Below, in pieces: positions 9,840 through 21,926 of a stretch of 64,000 bases of DNA (its first letter is position 1; every line of letters begins with the position of its first letter). Below the pieces are notes generated by a model. It was given only the letters and a program-made list of their open reading frames with translations. It was not told where the DNA came from and searched no databases. The position numbers and the translations under genes are program-made. The stretch is from the NCBI GenBank assembly GCA_029168955.1, contig JAPDOI010000370.1:124001-188000 (forward strand). Direction: 5' to 3'. The DNA comes from Aplectana chamaeleonis. Lineage: Eukaryota; Nematoda; Chromadorea; Rhabditida; Cosmocercidae.

Positions 9840-11849
9840 CTATTCTGCAACTCTACGCATGATGTCATCAACGGCAAAGCTGAATAGGAAAGGTCCTGCT
9901 CCAGCTCCTTGCCTTACTCCTGTTCTCACCTCGAAAGCTGACGTAAATCCGACAGGCGTACGAACTGCTGCTGTGGTTCCTTTGTTCATGTCCTCGATTA
10001 GTAGAACATACTTTTCCGGGACTCCATCGGCTCGCAGGGCATTGAGCAATCGATCACGATGAGGAGAGTCGAACGCGGCTTCAAAGTCCAAAAAAGCAAG
10101 CTGTAATGGCTTCAAATACCGCTGACACGATTCAAGTAATCTTCTCACAACGAACACTTGGTCGATGGTCGATCTTCCAGTTCGAAAACCGGCTTGCTCC
10201 TCTCTGGTCGTTTCCTCACGATGTTTGATGAGTCGCTCGAGAATGATACGTTCTAAAACCTTGTACATGACACGAAGTAGAGAAATTCCTCTGTAGTTCT
10301 TAGGATCCGTGACGGATAGCTTCTTGTGAAGAGGTACGATGATCGCATGTCTCCACGAATCAGGTATCCTTTCGCTCATCCATATGGCACGGATGGTGTA
10401 GGTCATTTCACGAGTCCCAGACGGAGGAAGAGCTTTCAGCATTTCAGCAGTGATGTTGTCATCTAGACCTGCCTTTCCATTCTTCATTTTCCGGACACAA
10501 TACGAAACTTCAGCCTCAGCCGGCGGTTCCTCACTGACATCGTAATGTGCTCTCTGAACATGCGGGAGCTCAGGTACTGATGGCGCTGGACGATTCAGTA
10601 GTGAACTGAAGTAATCCTTCCATATTGGCAGCGTCGCATCACCAACTGCAACTCCATTGGTAGTGCTCAATACAGGAGAACATCTCTTCATCTTCCCGCT
10701 ATACTGTCGTAACAACGTGTAGGCTTTCCTCGGATTCTTCTCCTCCCAAGCCTTCTCAAACTCCTTATCTCTACAAGTCCATTCTCGTTCGCGGTCATTT
10801 TGAAGCTGCCGACGCAACTTCCTCCTGAGACGCTTCTCCTCCACGAAGTTTCCTGCAGTTCGGAGAGCACATACTCTGTTGTAGGTAGATGTTGTTTCCT
10901 CTGAGACGTAGGCGAGCTTCTTCCCGGGCTGTACAACCGGGAGTGCCTCTTTCGAAGCGTCCTGGATGCACTTGACGAAAGAGTCCGCGTCGCAAAGTTT
11001 CTTCTTAGTCCGTACTCCAATATGAACAGAAACGCGTTGTCGAAATTTCCTTCTGCATTCTTCATCCCTGAGACTTTTCGTATCAATCCTCTGGAGAGGC
11101 TTAGCCCCTCGCTTCCTCTTATGAATCCTCGCAGTGAAGTTCAACAGAACTGGACGGTGATCCGAATCAAATGCGACATCCCACACAGCTCTAGATCTTC
11201 GAATGTCCGATACTGGAATATTCCTCGTCAGAACATAGTCGAGCTGTAGTTTCAAAGTTGCCATCTTCCGCTTCCGCTGCTCTTCAAGAGATAGCTGGGT
11301 TGGTCTCTGCCACGTAAGCTGATGGCGGCGATGATTCCTCTTGAATGTCGATGCAATAATCAGACCACTGCGTTCACACAAGTCGACAAGGCGGTAGCCA
11401 TTGTCCGATGTTTGCTCCACTGGGAAGAACGATTTACCGAGTACTTCGGATTCCTGATCAAGTCCCATCTTCGCGTTTGCGTCGATTCCCACGACAGCAG
11501 CATGTTGACAAGGTATCCTGGCCAGCAGCCTATTGAGTTCCTCATAAAACGCATCCTTCGAATTGTCTTCGGCGGTTTCAGTGGGCGCATGAGCACTCAC
11601 TATCCACAGATTGAGTCCTCTGTGATCCCGCAGTCGTATGAATGCATTCCGGCTCGACGTTGAGCCAAACTCCTTGACCATACCATTGGAATCCTTCCTT
11701 ACAGCAATTGCACAGCCTCTCACTCTCCTATCGTCAGCGTTACCGCAGTAGATGGCGTACTCTCCAACGCTGATGACGGGTCTATCCTTGAGGCGGGTTT
11801 CCTGCAAAGCAGCAAACAGTGCATGGAAGTAGCTCAGAAGATTGGACAA
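9840..11849 (-). CDS. Longest intact piece of the RTE element: endonuclease and first half of RT (669 codons)
   Basis: This is the open stretch between the TAG at 11874-11876 and the TAG at 9840-9842. It holds the whole endonuclease apart from the first few residues, plus RT motifs up to GVRQGAGAGP. It lacks the YADD catalytic box, which lies beyond the stop at 9840 in the same frame. The ATG at 11849 is simply the first one after the upstream stop and is not the ancestral start. Any product would be a truncated, inactive RT. Confidence 0.8.
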   Translation of the reverse strand: MSNLLSYFHALFAALQETRLKDRPVISVGEYAIYCGNADDRRVRGCAIAVRKDSNGMVKEFGSTSSRNAFIRLRDHRGLNLWIVSAHAPTETAEDNSKDAFYEELNRLLARIPCQHAAVVGIDANAKMGLDQESEVLGKSFFPVEQTSDNGYRLVDLCERSGLIIASTFKRNHRRHQLTWQRPTQLSLEEQRKRKMATLKLQLDYVLTRNIPVSDIRRSRAVWDVAFDSDHRPVLLNFTARIHKRKRGAKPLQRIDTKSLRDEECRRKFRQRVSVHIGVRTKKKLCDADSFVKCIQDASKEALPVVQPGKKLAYVSEETTSTYNRVCALRTAGNFVEEKRLRRKLRRQLQNDREREWTCRDKEFEKAWEEKNPRKAYTLLRQYSGKMKRCSPVLSTTNGVAVGDATLPIWKDYFSSLLNRPAPSVPELPHVQRAHYDVSEEPPAEAEVSYCVRKMKNGKAGLDDNITAEMLKALPPSGTREMTYTIRAIWMSERIPDSWRHAIIVPLHKKLSVTDPKNYRGISLLRVMYKVLERIILERLIKHREETTREEQAGFRTGRSTIDQVFVVRRLLESCQRYLKPLQLAFLDFEAAFDSPHRDRLLNALRADGVPEKYVLLIEDMNKGTTAAVRTPVGFTSAFEVRTGVRQGAGAGPFLFSFAVDDIMRRVAE

Positions 11850-11900
11850 CGCAGATTGCTGGATATCACTCGACTATGACCGGCAATTCAGGGTGACGAA

Positions 11901-12596
11901 ATTGTGGCTTGTGGCCAAAGACTCCATGAACTCCCTAGGTACGGATCCTAAGGTGGTATGAACCAGAGGCCTTAGTGTGCCGGACGGCAAAACCTTTATG
12001 CAATGGGCGGGATACTTTCGCGATGTAGTTGTGCACGCTATATCGCTCGAACGTACCCTGTGTACACTCAAACGTCTGCTGGGTTCAGTAGAAGCAGGGG
12101 CACCAACGAGCAGGTACCAACAGACTTGTATACACACTCCCACTGTCACCATAAAATTAATATATACTGCATTCATAGCTCTTGAAGAACTTACATATCT
12201 GAGCCAATTTTTGGTGCAATCGGTCCAGGCGTTCGAAAGATATGACCTGTAAAGAACGCCAAATTTGTTCGCTCGCCACCGCCTCCGCACTTCCATTTTT
12301 TCGAGGGGCCTTGACCATAATCGGCTAAGGGAATGCCGAAAATAAGTCGCAGAACTCACCATTTTTATTTCTGGGCCTCCTACACGCGGTGCGAACCTAG
12401 TAACCGGCCACTCTAGAGAAATTTATGAAAATGAAAACTTTTTTGACACCAATTGCCCGACACGTCATCAATCACTGTGGTCTTGGCAACTCCTTATAAA
12501 TACCCTTATTGGCAGGGTGGTATGCTCCAAACGTTCCGTCGAGAAAAGGACGATAGTGCGGAAGGAATGTTATAGCGTCAGGTATCCTACGCAGCA
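11901..12596 (-). other. Probable 5' flank or leader of the RTE element
   Basis: The RTE reading frame stays open upstream to 12362, but the peptide there (containing SRKYPAHCIKVLPSG and TTLGSVPREF) shows no domain. It may be the element's untranslated leader or N-terminal extension. The real 5' boundary is not visible. The remainder to 12596 is unremarkable. Confidence 0.4.
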
Positions 12597-12850
12597 TACA
12601 TCAGAAAGCTCTTCAGTAATTGCTGGAGTGTTGGTACTCTATGCAGGACATCCTTACATAACAGTGTGCCGCACGTCATAGAACGTGTGCATGGCCTCGG
12701 CTGGAGTGTGCAGGACCTCAGTGGGAGTGTGTACGGCGTCATGGAACGTGAGCATAACCTCAGTTGGAGTGTGCAAGACGTCATGAAATGTGAGCAGGGC
12801 CTAAGTAGGAGTGTGCAGGACGTCAAATGACGTATGGAGGACTTCAGTGG
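12597..12850. repeat. Degenerate minisatellite with GGAGTGTGCAGGAC core
   Basis: About six imperfect units carry variants of GGAGTGTGCAGGAC and CGTCATGAAACGTGAGCA, with spacing near 42 bp. The same core forms a larger array at 41941-42500. Any reading frame through it is a by-product of the repeat. Confidence 0.65.
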
Positions 12851-13309
12851 GGAGTCAGAAGGTCATTGAACCTGTGTGAGACATCGTTAGGAAACAAGCA
12901 TTGCTCGGAGCTCAGGTAATATGGTGAGGAGTGTCTACACTCCAGTTCGCGGTGAAACTGACACCTGCAAAAGCAGAGCATTGCTTTAGACCACTGTGAT
13001 TCGCGTTAGAATCGACTGTAAAGTCAGTACGAATTTTCTTTGATTTTCGAGCACATTTATCGCTCAAGTGTGGTTGGATGAGAACTGCTGGCAGTGCGAA
13101 TTGAACTAACAATATTACGCTATAAACCCCATTTACGATAGCGAACAGTAACCCTCAAAACTTTTTTTGAGCAGGCGATGTGCGGTCGCGTTTACAGGCG
13201 ACTGTTTAGCTTCGCGGGCCTTATAGAAGGCGCAGCAAATTTCGTGTGCAATGAGCAGTTTCATAGATATTTCCCGGGTACAAAGGCGTAAGCTACTAGG
13301 TTCACTTCG
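12851..13309. other. No recognisable feature
   Basis: Unique-looking sequence between the minisatellite and the first TTAA-flanked element. No credible ORF or repeat was found. Confidence 0.4.
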
Positions 13310-13929
13310 GTAAAGGCAGTGTTCAAGATTAAAATCGTTTTCCGGTTGTTTGCCTATCTTGAAACTGGTCCCACGCTGATTCCAATGATGTCTCTCAAAT
13401 CGTACAAGACACCTGGGAACGGAGTTATGGTCCCTCGAAAATTGGGCTAGGGAAGCATTTCGGACGAGCTGTACGAGGCTTGTAACTTCCGTCTTTTGCG
13501 ACCCCTCCTACATAAGACGTGCCAAGTACGAGATCTCAATTCTTCGAAAGAAGCGAGATATAAGCGATCACCACAGGCCCGACTACCTTCGCTCACCACC
13601 ACAGGCCCGACCCCCTTCCCAAATTTCGAACTCAATACCGGCTAGATGGGTGGATGAATTTCACCCGAATCGTCGTTCTTCCCTCCATTACCGGCTCGTC
13701 ACCTCATTCTGGTTAGCTTTTCTGGAGCGAATGCGAATGAAAAGAAATACAGACCCGAGAGAACTCGTCCACTGAATTTCTACTCTCAAAATTTAGGCAT
13801 CTTCGAGTAGCTATAACTCTCTTCATGAGGGATCTTGGACGATTTCAGAGATATCACTGTGATCGTGTGAGTCCCTCCAAGACGAGCATAAAAAGTGGAA
13901 AAAAAATTCCGGGTGTTTTGTGCCTTTAA
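13310..13929. mobile_element. TTAA-flanked TIR element, copy 1 of a tandem pair
   Basis: The left end is TAAAGGCAGTGTTCAAGAT, with TTAA decayed to GTAA. The right end is TGTGCCTTTAA at 13919-13929. The left third shares AACGGAGTTATGGTC and GGCTAGGGAAGCAT with the element at 33515. The middle shares GCGAGATATAAGCGA and the doubled CACCACAGGCCCGAC with the element at 58279. It is non-coding and quasi-palindromic overall. Confidence 0.65.
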
Positions 13930-14557
13930 AGGCAGTGTTCACGATGATTTTCGTTCCCGAGATTTCCACTCAAAACAATGCGTTGGCAACCAAGTGTTAC
14001 CAAAATTACGAAGAAACGGCGGCAAACCCACTGAATCGTCTTATTTTAGAGATATTATTCTCTGGGCAGGACTAGTTGTCCGGTTGGATGAACATGTTCA
14101 CGGTGGTTGTCACCGGTAAAAAATGGGGCTAATCAAAAATTGGAGAATATTTTAAGCAAATTAGTATTAGTTAGGGCCCGAAGGAATGAACTGGGCCCGA
14201 AGGAAAGAATTGGAGAATATTTTAAGCAAATTAGTATTAGTTAGGGCCCGAAGGAATGAACTGGGCCCGAAGGAAAGAATTGGAGAATATTTTAAGCAAA
14301 TTAGTATTAGTTAGGGCCCGAAGGAATGAACCGAGCAACACAATATGAAAAATTGCAAAAGACGGATCGACGAACGATTTCATTGTCGCAACAAACAGTT
14401 CCACTGAGAGTAAAGATGCGTGGTAAGAGTAAAGGATTTCGTGCCATTCTGGTGCGTTTTTCTCCGTTTCTTCGTCATTGCAGTTCTACTCGTGGGCCAA
14501 ACAATCGATTTAGCGATTAATCTCAAAATCGAATATTATCGTGAACACAGCCTTTAA
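13926..14557. mobile_element. TTAA-flanked TIR element, copy 2 of a tandem pair
   Basis: TTAA lies at 13926-13929 and 14554-14557. The inverted ends are AGGCAGTGTTCACGATGAT and TATCGTGAACACAGCCT. The left TTAA is also the right TTAA of the preceding element, so the two abut exactly. The interior holds the 70-bp tandem repeat at 14141-14330. No transposase. Confidence 0.7.
14141..14330. repeat. 70-bp perfect tandem repeat, 2.7 copies
   Basis: The units are 14141-14210, 14211-14280 and a partial 14281-14330. Each starts TGGAGAATATTTTAAGCAAA and contains GGGCCCGAAGGAA twice. The full units are identical to each other, which means very recent expansion. There are no spacers, so this is not a CRISPR-type array. 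Confidence 0.95.
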
Positions 14558-14748
14558 TAAAGCAGTTTCTTAGAGTGCGATTCAGAAACCTGTTATCTGT
14601 TTACAAATTTTGTATCGTAAAGTTTGGTCATGGTGGTTAAAAAAGTTCAACTTGAAGAAAATCTGTTTCGGGGTCATAGTAAGTGTAGTCTCGGTAGTGC
14701 TCTGACAGAATCCCCCGCGAACGTTCACGGATAGAATCCCCTCGGTTT

Positions 14749-15430
14749 CTGGCAGGGGCCGAGAGGATTCTAGCATGGGGCTATCCTGGATCTATCGCGA
14801 GATTCGGCCAGTCTCAAGCCGAGAGGGTACCGCGTTCGTCTATCGATGCTCCCGCCATGCTCCGTCGCGGAACCGCGAGGAATCCAGCTCGGAGCTGTCG
14901 CGGAACGACCGCGAGCGTCAACCAGTTTCAACCTAAGGGAGTATCGCGTCTATAAAATATATTGGTGTATTCGAGATGTTCTATCGCGGAACCGCGATGA
15001 ACCTAAGCCCGGAATTATCGCGGGACGATCGCGAGATTCTGCGAGCCTACACCCCTGATCATACCGCGTCCTATCATCCATGCCCTCTTGGTGAATCACC
15101 CAAACGGTTGTTGTCTGTCAGATCAACACAATGCTATAAGGTATTGCCCGTGCCGTATTTTGCGCTGCTTTATATATCTGCACATGATGAGAACGCGGGA
15201 CCGGGGAGGAACGATCACGGTACCATCGCGGATCGCGAGTGCACCACGGTACTAGCTCGGTAAACATGGTAACGATCGCGGAACAATCACGGAATGAGCA
15301 TGAGAATGTCAACGGATGGGTCGATCGGGTAACTATCGAGGAACGGACGCGGACCGCGGAACTAGGGGGCTACGAACACGGTACCATCGCGGATCGCGGG
15401 AGCAGCACGGTACTAGCGCGAAAGATTCTC
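14749..15430. repeat. GC-rich segment built from TCGCGGAACCGCGA-like motifs
   Basis: Two direct pairs are visible. A block starting TCGCGGAACCGCGA occurs at about 14865 and 14983. A block starting CACGGTACCATCGCGGATCG occurs at about 15219 and 15378. ATCGCG and CGCGA palindromic words are scattered throughout, unlike the AT-rich flanks. There is no convincing ORF. Confidence 0.55.
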
Positions 15431-15642
15431 TCAGTGTGGCACGTTTCCAGCTGAACAGAACGTGACTCCAACTGAGGTTCCCTGCTGATAAAGCAAAGAA
15501 ATGGCAGAACTTCCGTAGTCAAGTCTGGGATAGGTTAATACATTGAACATGAGGAAAATGGAGAAGTCGTCTTTGTGGCAGAGAAATCGATTTTCGAAAA
15601 GCGTGTCCCACCGGTGGGACACGTGGTCGTGAATGAGTTAGA
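15431..15642. mobile_element. Right end of a CCCATTCACGACC-type TTAA element
   Basis: The 20-bp palindrome GTGTCCCACCGGTGGGACAC (15602-15621) is followed by GTGGTCGTGAATGAG and TTAG. This matches the right end of the element at 4553-4702. A left end was not found. The adjoining TCGATTTTCGAAAAGC resembles sequence near the related left end at 45101. Confidence 0.45.
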
Positions 15643-17970
<2,328 letters not shown>

Positions 17971-18107
17971 CGGCATTGATCCTGATGAGACTTTTCGTTC
18001 CCCATTGGAGGTTGGCGCAAACTCGGTGCACCTATGTTTTAGCATATGGCACCGAGTTTGCGCCAACCTTCAACAGTGAACGCGAAGTCTCTTTCGGACC
18101 CACGCCG
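17971..18107. mobile_element. Palindromic MITE with GGCGCAAACTCGGTGC core
   Basis: The inner arms are GTTGGCGCAAACTCGGTGC (from 18011) and GCACCGAGTTTGCGCCAAC (to 18067). The outer arms are GAGACTTTTCGTTCCC and GAACGCGAAGTCTC. A diverged copy with the same layout lies at 57533-57673. It is non-coding. Confidence 0.7.
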
Positions 18108-18755
18108 ACATTACCACTCATAATCTATCTCCGCCCTTCAAGACGCGCACTCTATCTGTACTCGCACAATAAATCATTAACAAGAAGACGCCTGTCTAAC
18201 CACTTAGTACTCACCCGAAAATTCTATATCAACGCGCACTATTCTGTGTGATTTTGTATGGTTAACTGCAAACGGCAGTAGGCAGACATGAGCTGTTTTT
18301 ATATATACGTATGTAACGATTTTATAGCGCCAAACTTCTGGGTAAATACTAGAAACGTATTCAGTGATGTTTATGCTATTGTTTAGTGATAACTTTTCAA
18401 AACTGATTTTAGACTTCTACTCGAGTTTGGAAAAATGCGCCTAAAGAAATAGCGGCTTGTGTGTAAATTTAACAGGTTTGGGAGTCTCTTCTGTTTCAAA
18501 AAAAAGAGCGGAGGCTGCGAATTGTGAAAATATTCGAAAAAAGCCTTGGTAAAGAAGGTGGAGGAGGGTCCTGATGCTTCATCTCCCATATTAACCCTGG
18601 TGCGTTAGAAGTTCCGTAGTAATGAGGCAATACGCTATATTTTGATGTGAAATTATTTTAACCGATGAAATGAAGGAATTTTAAGTTGAAAATTGCATTA
18701 GAAGAAATGTGCTTTCGATTGTTACATATGTATTTTACTCCCGCTCTTGATTATA
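18108..18755. other. No recognisable feature
   Basis: AT-rich sequence between the palindromic MITE and the long fold-back element. No credible ORF. Confidence 0.4.
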
Positions 18756-19460
18756 CAATACCCACCCTTAGTTTTGGCAAAAAGGCGAAAAAAGCGCGGA
18801 AATTCGCTTTTTTCGTCTTTTGATCTTAACTCGCTTTAAAGTGAACGATTTTCAAATTTGAAGACATTTTTGGAATCAGCATTGATCCCTCTTTCTTTTT
18901 GATCGATACGTGGCTTACTCTGAAACAAGGCGTATAGGGTTGACACAATCAATCGAGTGGGTGAGTATGAGGTGCTGAAATGTGTGACTGGGTCTACTCT
19001 AATTTATTCGAATTATATTTTTTTATATTTTCAATTCTTTAAAAATTTAATATCACTCTTCCTCCAGGTATTATTTATCAGCAATTCATTCATTTACTTG
19101 CTTGAAACTTTTTGGTTCTTAACTATTTTGGTTTTTCTATTTGTATTTAATACTTATTTCAATTTGCTTTATTAGATTTTTATACGAATTTTCACTGTAA
19201 TTTGAATACTTTATAATTCAGTTTGATTACTATAACTATCGCTTTATCCGAAAAATGGCTTCAATATCAACGATAAAATATTATTCGGATATGAATCGTT
19301 TCAACTTTCACTTCACACGAACAATTCATGACACTGAAAACTTTTAGAGTCTTTGATGTAGGAGCAAATTCAAGTTTCAATTGTTTGTGTCAATATTAAA
19401 AATTTCTTGGAGTTATTATTATCAAAATCCGAAAATACTATTCGTCGCTCCTGATTTCTA

Positions 19461-19542
19461 CAATACCCGCACTAATTTTCTAAAGTCGCAAAGTCGCGAT
19501 TTCGCGACTTTTGCGGCTTTGAGAAAATTAGTGCGGGTATTG
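19461..19542. mobile_element. 82-bp palindromic MITE nested in the left fold-back arm
   Basis: It starts CAATACCCGCACTAATTTTC, ends with the inverse, and is flanked by TA at 19459-19460 and 19543-19544. The right arm has the empty site (a single TA in GATTTCTAGAATTTTT, read inversely), so insertion is directly shown. Its tips match those of the host fold-back (CAATACCC), suggesting the same transposase mobilised both. Confidence 0.8.
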
Positions 19543-20553
19543 TAGAATTTTTCCAAGTTTGTGAAAACAGTTATTTTTTGAAGTAGTTATGACATATTTC
19601 ACCCTTCCACGAAGTTGAAATTCTTCAGAATTTATGAAACTTCAACCTGAAAAACATTACCAATCGATTCTTGTCGTATTCTGAATTTTGAAACTGTCTC
19701 CATACCTGGGAAACAGTCTAGATTTACTTTTGATCCTGCCAGGTTTTGGATGAACTCTGCGCTGGCAATGGTCCCCTTAACTTCCTGCGCCTCCACTACT
19801 TCCACTCTGTCTCTCTGTTCCTCTCGACGGTTTAACGCAGTCCTCGCTCGGAGACAGTCCCGGAAGGGGATTAAATTTGAGCAGCGAAGATGGGCTAGAA
19901 AGACAGCGGTGGAAGGTGCGGTCCTTGGAAAACCAATGCTCCGAAAGCATAATGGGTGGCTTCTGCAATGTTGGTGTATGGGGACGAGATAAAAAGTAGT
20001 TGACGGTATGGGTGGCTGTTTTTCGGAAAGCTTCGGAAGGCTCAGAAAAGAAAACTTAACTGTGTGGGTGGCCAGCATCATACGCGCATTTAGAGAAAAT
20101 CGGAACAGGAACTAGCTCTATGGGTTGTCCTTCCCTGGGATTCCAGTCCCGTTATCGTACTGTGCTATCGGTGAGCCAATCCTTAGTCGCAGACCATCCA
20201 GAAACCGACGCGCGCGGCCGCGGCGCCTCACCGCACTGATGACTCCACCAAGCAAAAGGTGTAACTCAACCAACTAACTGCTATTCGACAATTGCGGTCA
20301 GGAATTACTGAATAGAAGGAGAAGGATCGGAATATGGAATTCTCATTTTCTCAATTTCATAAAAATCACCCGCGAGCATTGCACCCACACGGTTAAATGC
20401 TTTCTGAACCCTCCGAAGCTGTCCGAAAAACAGCCCCCCATACCGTCAACTACTTTTTATCTCGTCCCCATACACCAACATTGCAGAAGCCACCCTTTAT
20501 GCTTTTGAAACATTGGTTTTCCAAGGAACGCACCTTCCACCGCTGTCTTTCTA

Positions 20554-20832
20554 CTGTGCTTATCTGGGCCGAATTCCGGTCCGTAATTGCGTCTCGACAC
20601 GCTTTGTAGCCGCACGCGCTCGAGTCATTCGGGTTTCCAGCGCCAAAGATGACTCGATTTGGCTTTTTTATACGATTTTCTCCAATTTTTCTTAGTTTTT
20701 CGTTTCCGAAACCCACCTAGAGTCTGCAGATCGACGTTTGCGGCCCTGCAATCTCTTCTGACTCGGGAGCGTGCGGCCGCAAAGCGTGTCGAGACGCAAT
20801 TGCGGACCGGAATTTGGCCCAGATAAGCATAA
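20554..20832. mobile_element. 279-bp TIR element nested in the right fold-back arm
   Basis: The inverted arms are about 69 bp (20558-20626 and 20759-20827), including GCTTATCTGGGCCGAATTCC and GGAATTTGGCCCAGATAAGC. TA lies at 20552-20553 and 20833-20834. The left arm of the fold-back preserves the empty site as TTTCTAGCCCATC (inverse). The loop is non-coding. Confidence 0.8.
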
Positions 20833-21926
20833 TAGCCCATCTTCGCTGCTCAAATTCAGTCCCTTTCCGGGACTGTCTCCGAGCGAGGAGTGCGTTAGAC
20901 CGTCGAGAGGAACAGATAGATAGAGTGGAAGTAGTGGAGGCGCAGGCAGCTAAGGGGACCATTGCCAGCGCGGAGTTCATCCAAAACCTGGCAGGATCAA
21001 AAGTAAATCTTGACTGTTTCCCAGGTATGGAGACAGTTTCAAAATTCACAATACGAAAAGAATCCATTGGTGATGTTTTTCAGGTTGAAGTTTAATAGAT
21101 TCTGAAGAACTTCAACTTCGAGGAAGGGCGAAATATGCCATAACTACTTAAAAAAATAACTGTTTTCACAAACTTGAAAAAAATTCTAGAAATCAGGGCG
21201 ACGAATGGTATTTTCGGATTCTGAAAATAATAACTCCAAGAAATTTCTTATATTGACACAAACAATTGAAACTTGAATTTGCTCCTACATCGAAGACTCT
21301 AGAAGTTTTCAGTGTTATGAATCGTTCGTCTGAAGTCAAAGTTGAAACGATTCATATCCGAATAATATTTTATCGTTGTTATTGAAACCATTTTTCAAAT
21401 AAAGCGATAGGTATAGTAATCAAGCTGAATTATAAAGTATTCAAGTTACAGTGAAAATTCGTATAAAAATTCCAATAAAGCAAATTGAAATAAGTATTAT
21501 ATACAAATAGAAAAACCAAAATAGTTAAGAACCAAAAAGTTTCAAGCAAGTAACTGAATGAATAGCTAATAAATAATACCTAGAGGAACAGTGAGATTAA
21601 ATTTTCAAAGAATTGAAAATATAAAAAAATACAAATTGTAAAATGAAAAGAAAAACTGAACCGAATATTCGAATAAACTAGAGTAGACCCAGTCACACAT
21701 TTCAGCAGCTCATACTCGCCCACTCGATTGATTGTGTCAACCCTATACGCATTGTGTCAGAGTAAGCCACGTATCGATCAAAAAGAAAGAGGGATCAATG
21801 CTGATTCCAAAAATGTCTTCAAATTTGAAAATCGTTCACTTTGAAGCGAATTATGATCAAAAGACGAAAAAAGTGAATTTCCGCGCTTTTTTCGCCTTTT
21901 TGCCAAAACTTAGGGTGGGTATTGTA

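Larger units (their letters stand above)
8904..11900 (-). pseudogene. RTE-clade non-LTR retrotransposon (endonuclease plus reverse transcriptase) broken by in-frame stops
   Basis: On the minus strand one frame runs from about 11900 to 8904 and encodes an APE-type endonuclease followed by a reverse transcriptase. It opens with FVTLNCRS, then ALQETR (endonuclease start), VVGIDANAKMG, and SDHRPV (endonuclease end). The RT follows: SWRHAIIVPLHKK, FLDFEAAFDS (motif A Asp), GVRQGAGAGPFLF (motif B) and LEYADDIVLF (motif C catalytic YADD, about 9774-9785). The usual GHILRRP and RKFWTDVVKEDL tail comes next. Four stops interrupt this single frame: TAG at 11874-11876, TAG at 9840-9842, TAA at 9024-9026 and TGA at 9009-9011. 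After the last, NSDQCMDYVQDVAED and RTAHLGEDAE continue to TGA at 8904-8906. No frameshift was found. Active relatives would insert by target-primed reverse transcription. This copy is dead, but only lightly decayed. Confidence 0.9.
18756..21924. mobile_element. 3.2-kb fold-back transposon with arms of more than 1 kb and CAATACCC termini
   Basis: The element starts CAATACCCACCCTTAG and ends CTTAGGGTGGGTATTG, with TA on each side (18754-18755 and 21925-21926). The left arm runs inward to about 20045. The right arm runs outward from about 20397. They match inversely through AGGCGAAAAAAGCGCGG, CATACCTGGGAAACAGTC, GATCCTGCCAGGTTTTGG and ACCTTCCACCGCTGTC. The spacer, about 20046-20396, has no clear coding content. 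Two insertions break the symmetry: 19461-19542 in the left arm and 20554-20832 in the right. Apparent ORFs at 19632-20081 (-) and 20814-21095 (+) are the same arm read twice. With TA targets the element fits a Tc1/mariner-like or related mechanism, but the superfamily is unproven. Confidence 0.8.

Noticed and set aside
11322..11663. Plus-strand ORF of 113 residues
   Set aside because: Shadow of the RTE endonuclease frame.
14141..14330. Possible CRISPR-like array
   Set aside because: The 70-bp units are contiguous with no variable spacers, and the context is eukaryotic.
17983..18005. Second hammerhead-like CTGATGAG motif
   Set aside because: No stem II followed by GAAA; it is part of a palindromic MITE arm.
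19632..20081. 149-residue minus-strand ORF and its mirror at 20814-21095 (+)
   Set aside because: Both are the same fold-back arm read from opposite sides. No domain, and disrupted differently in each arm.
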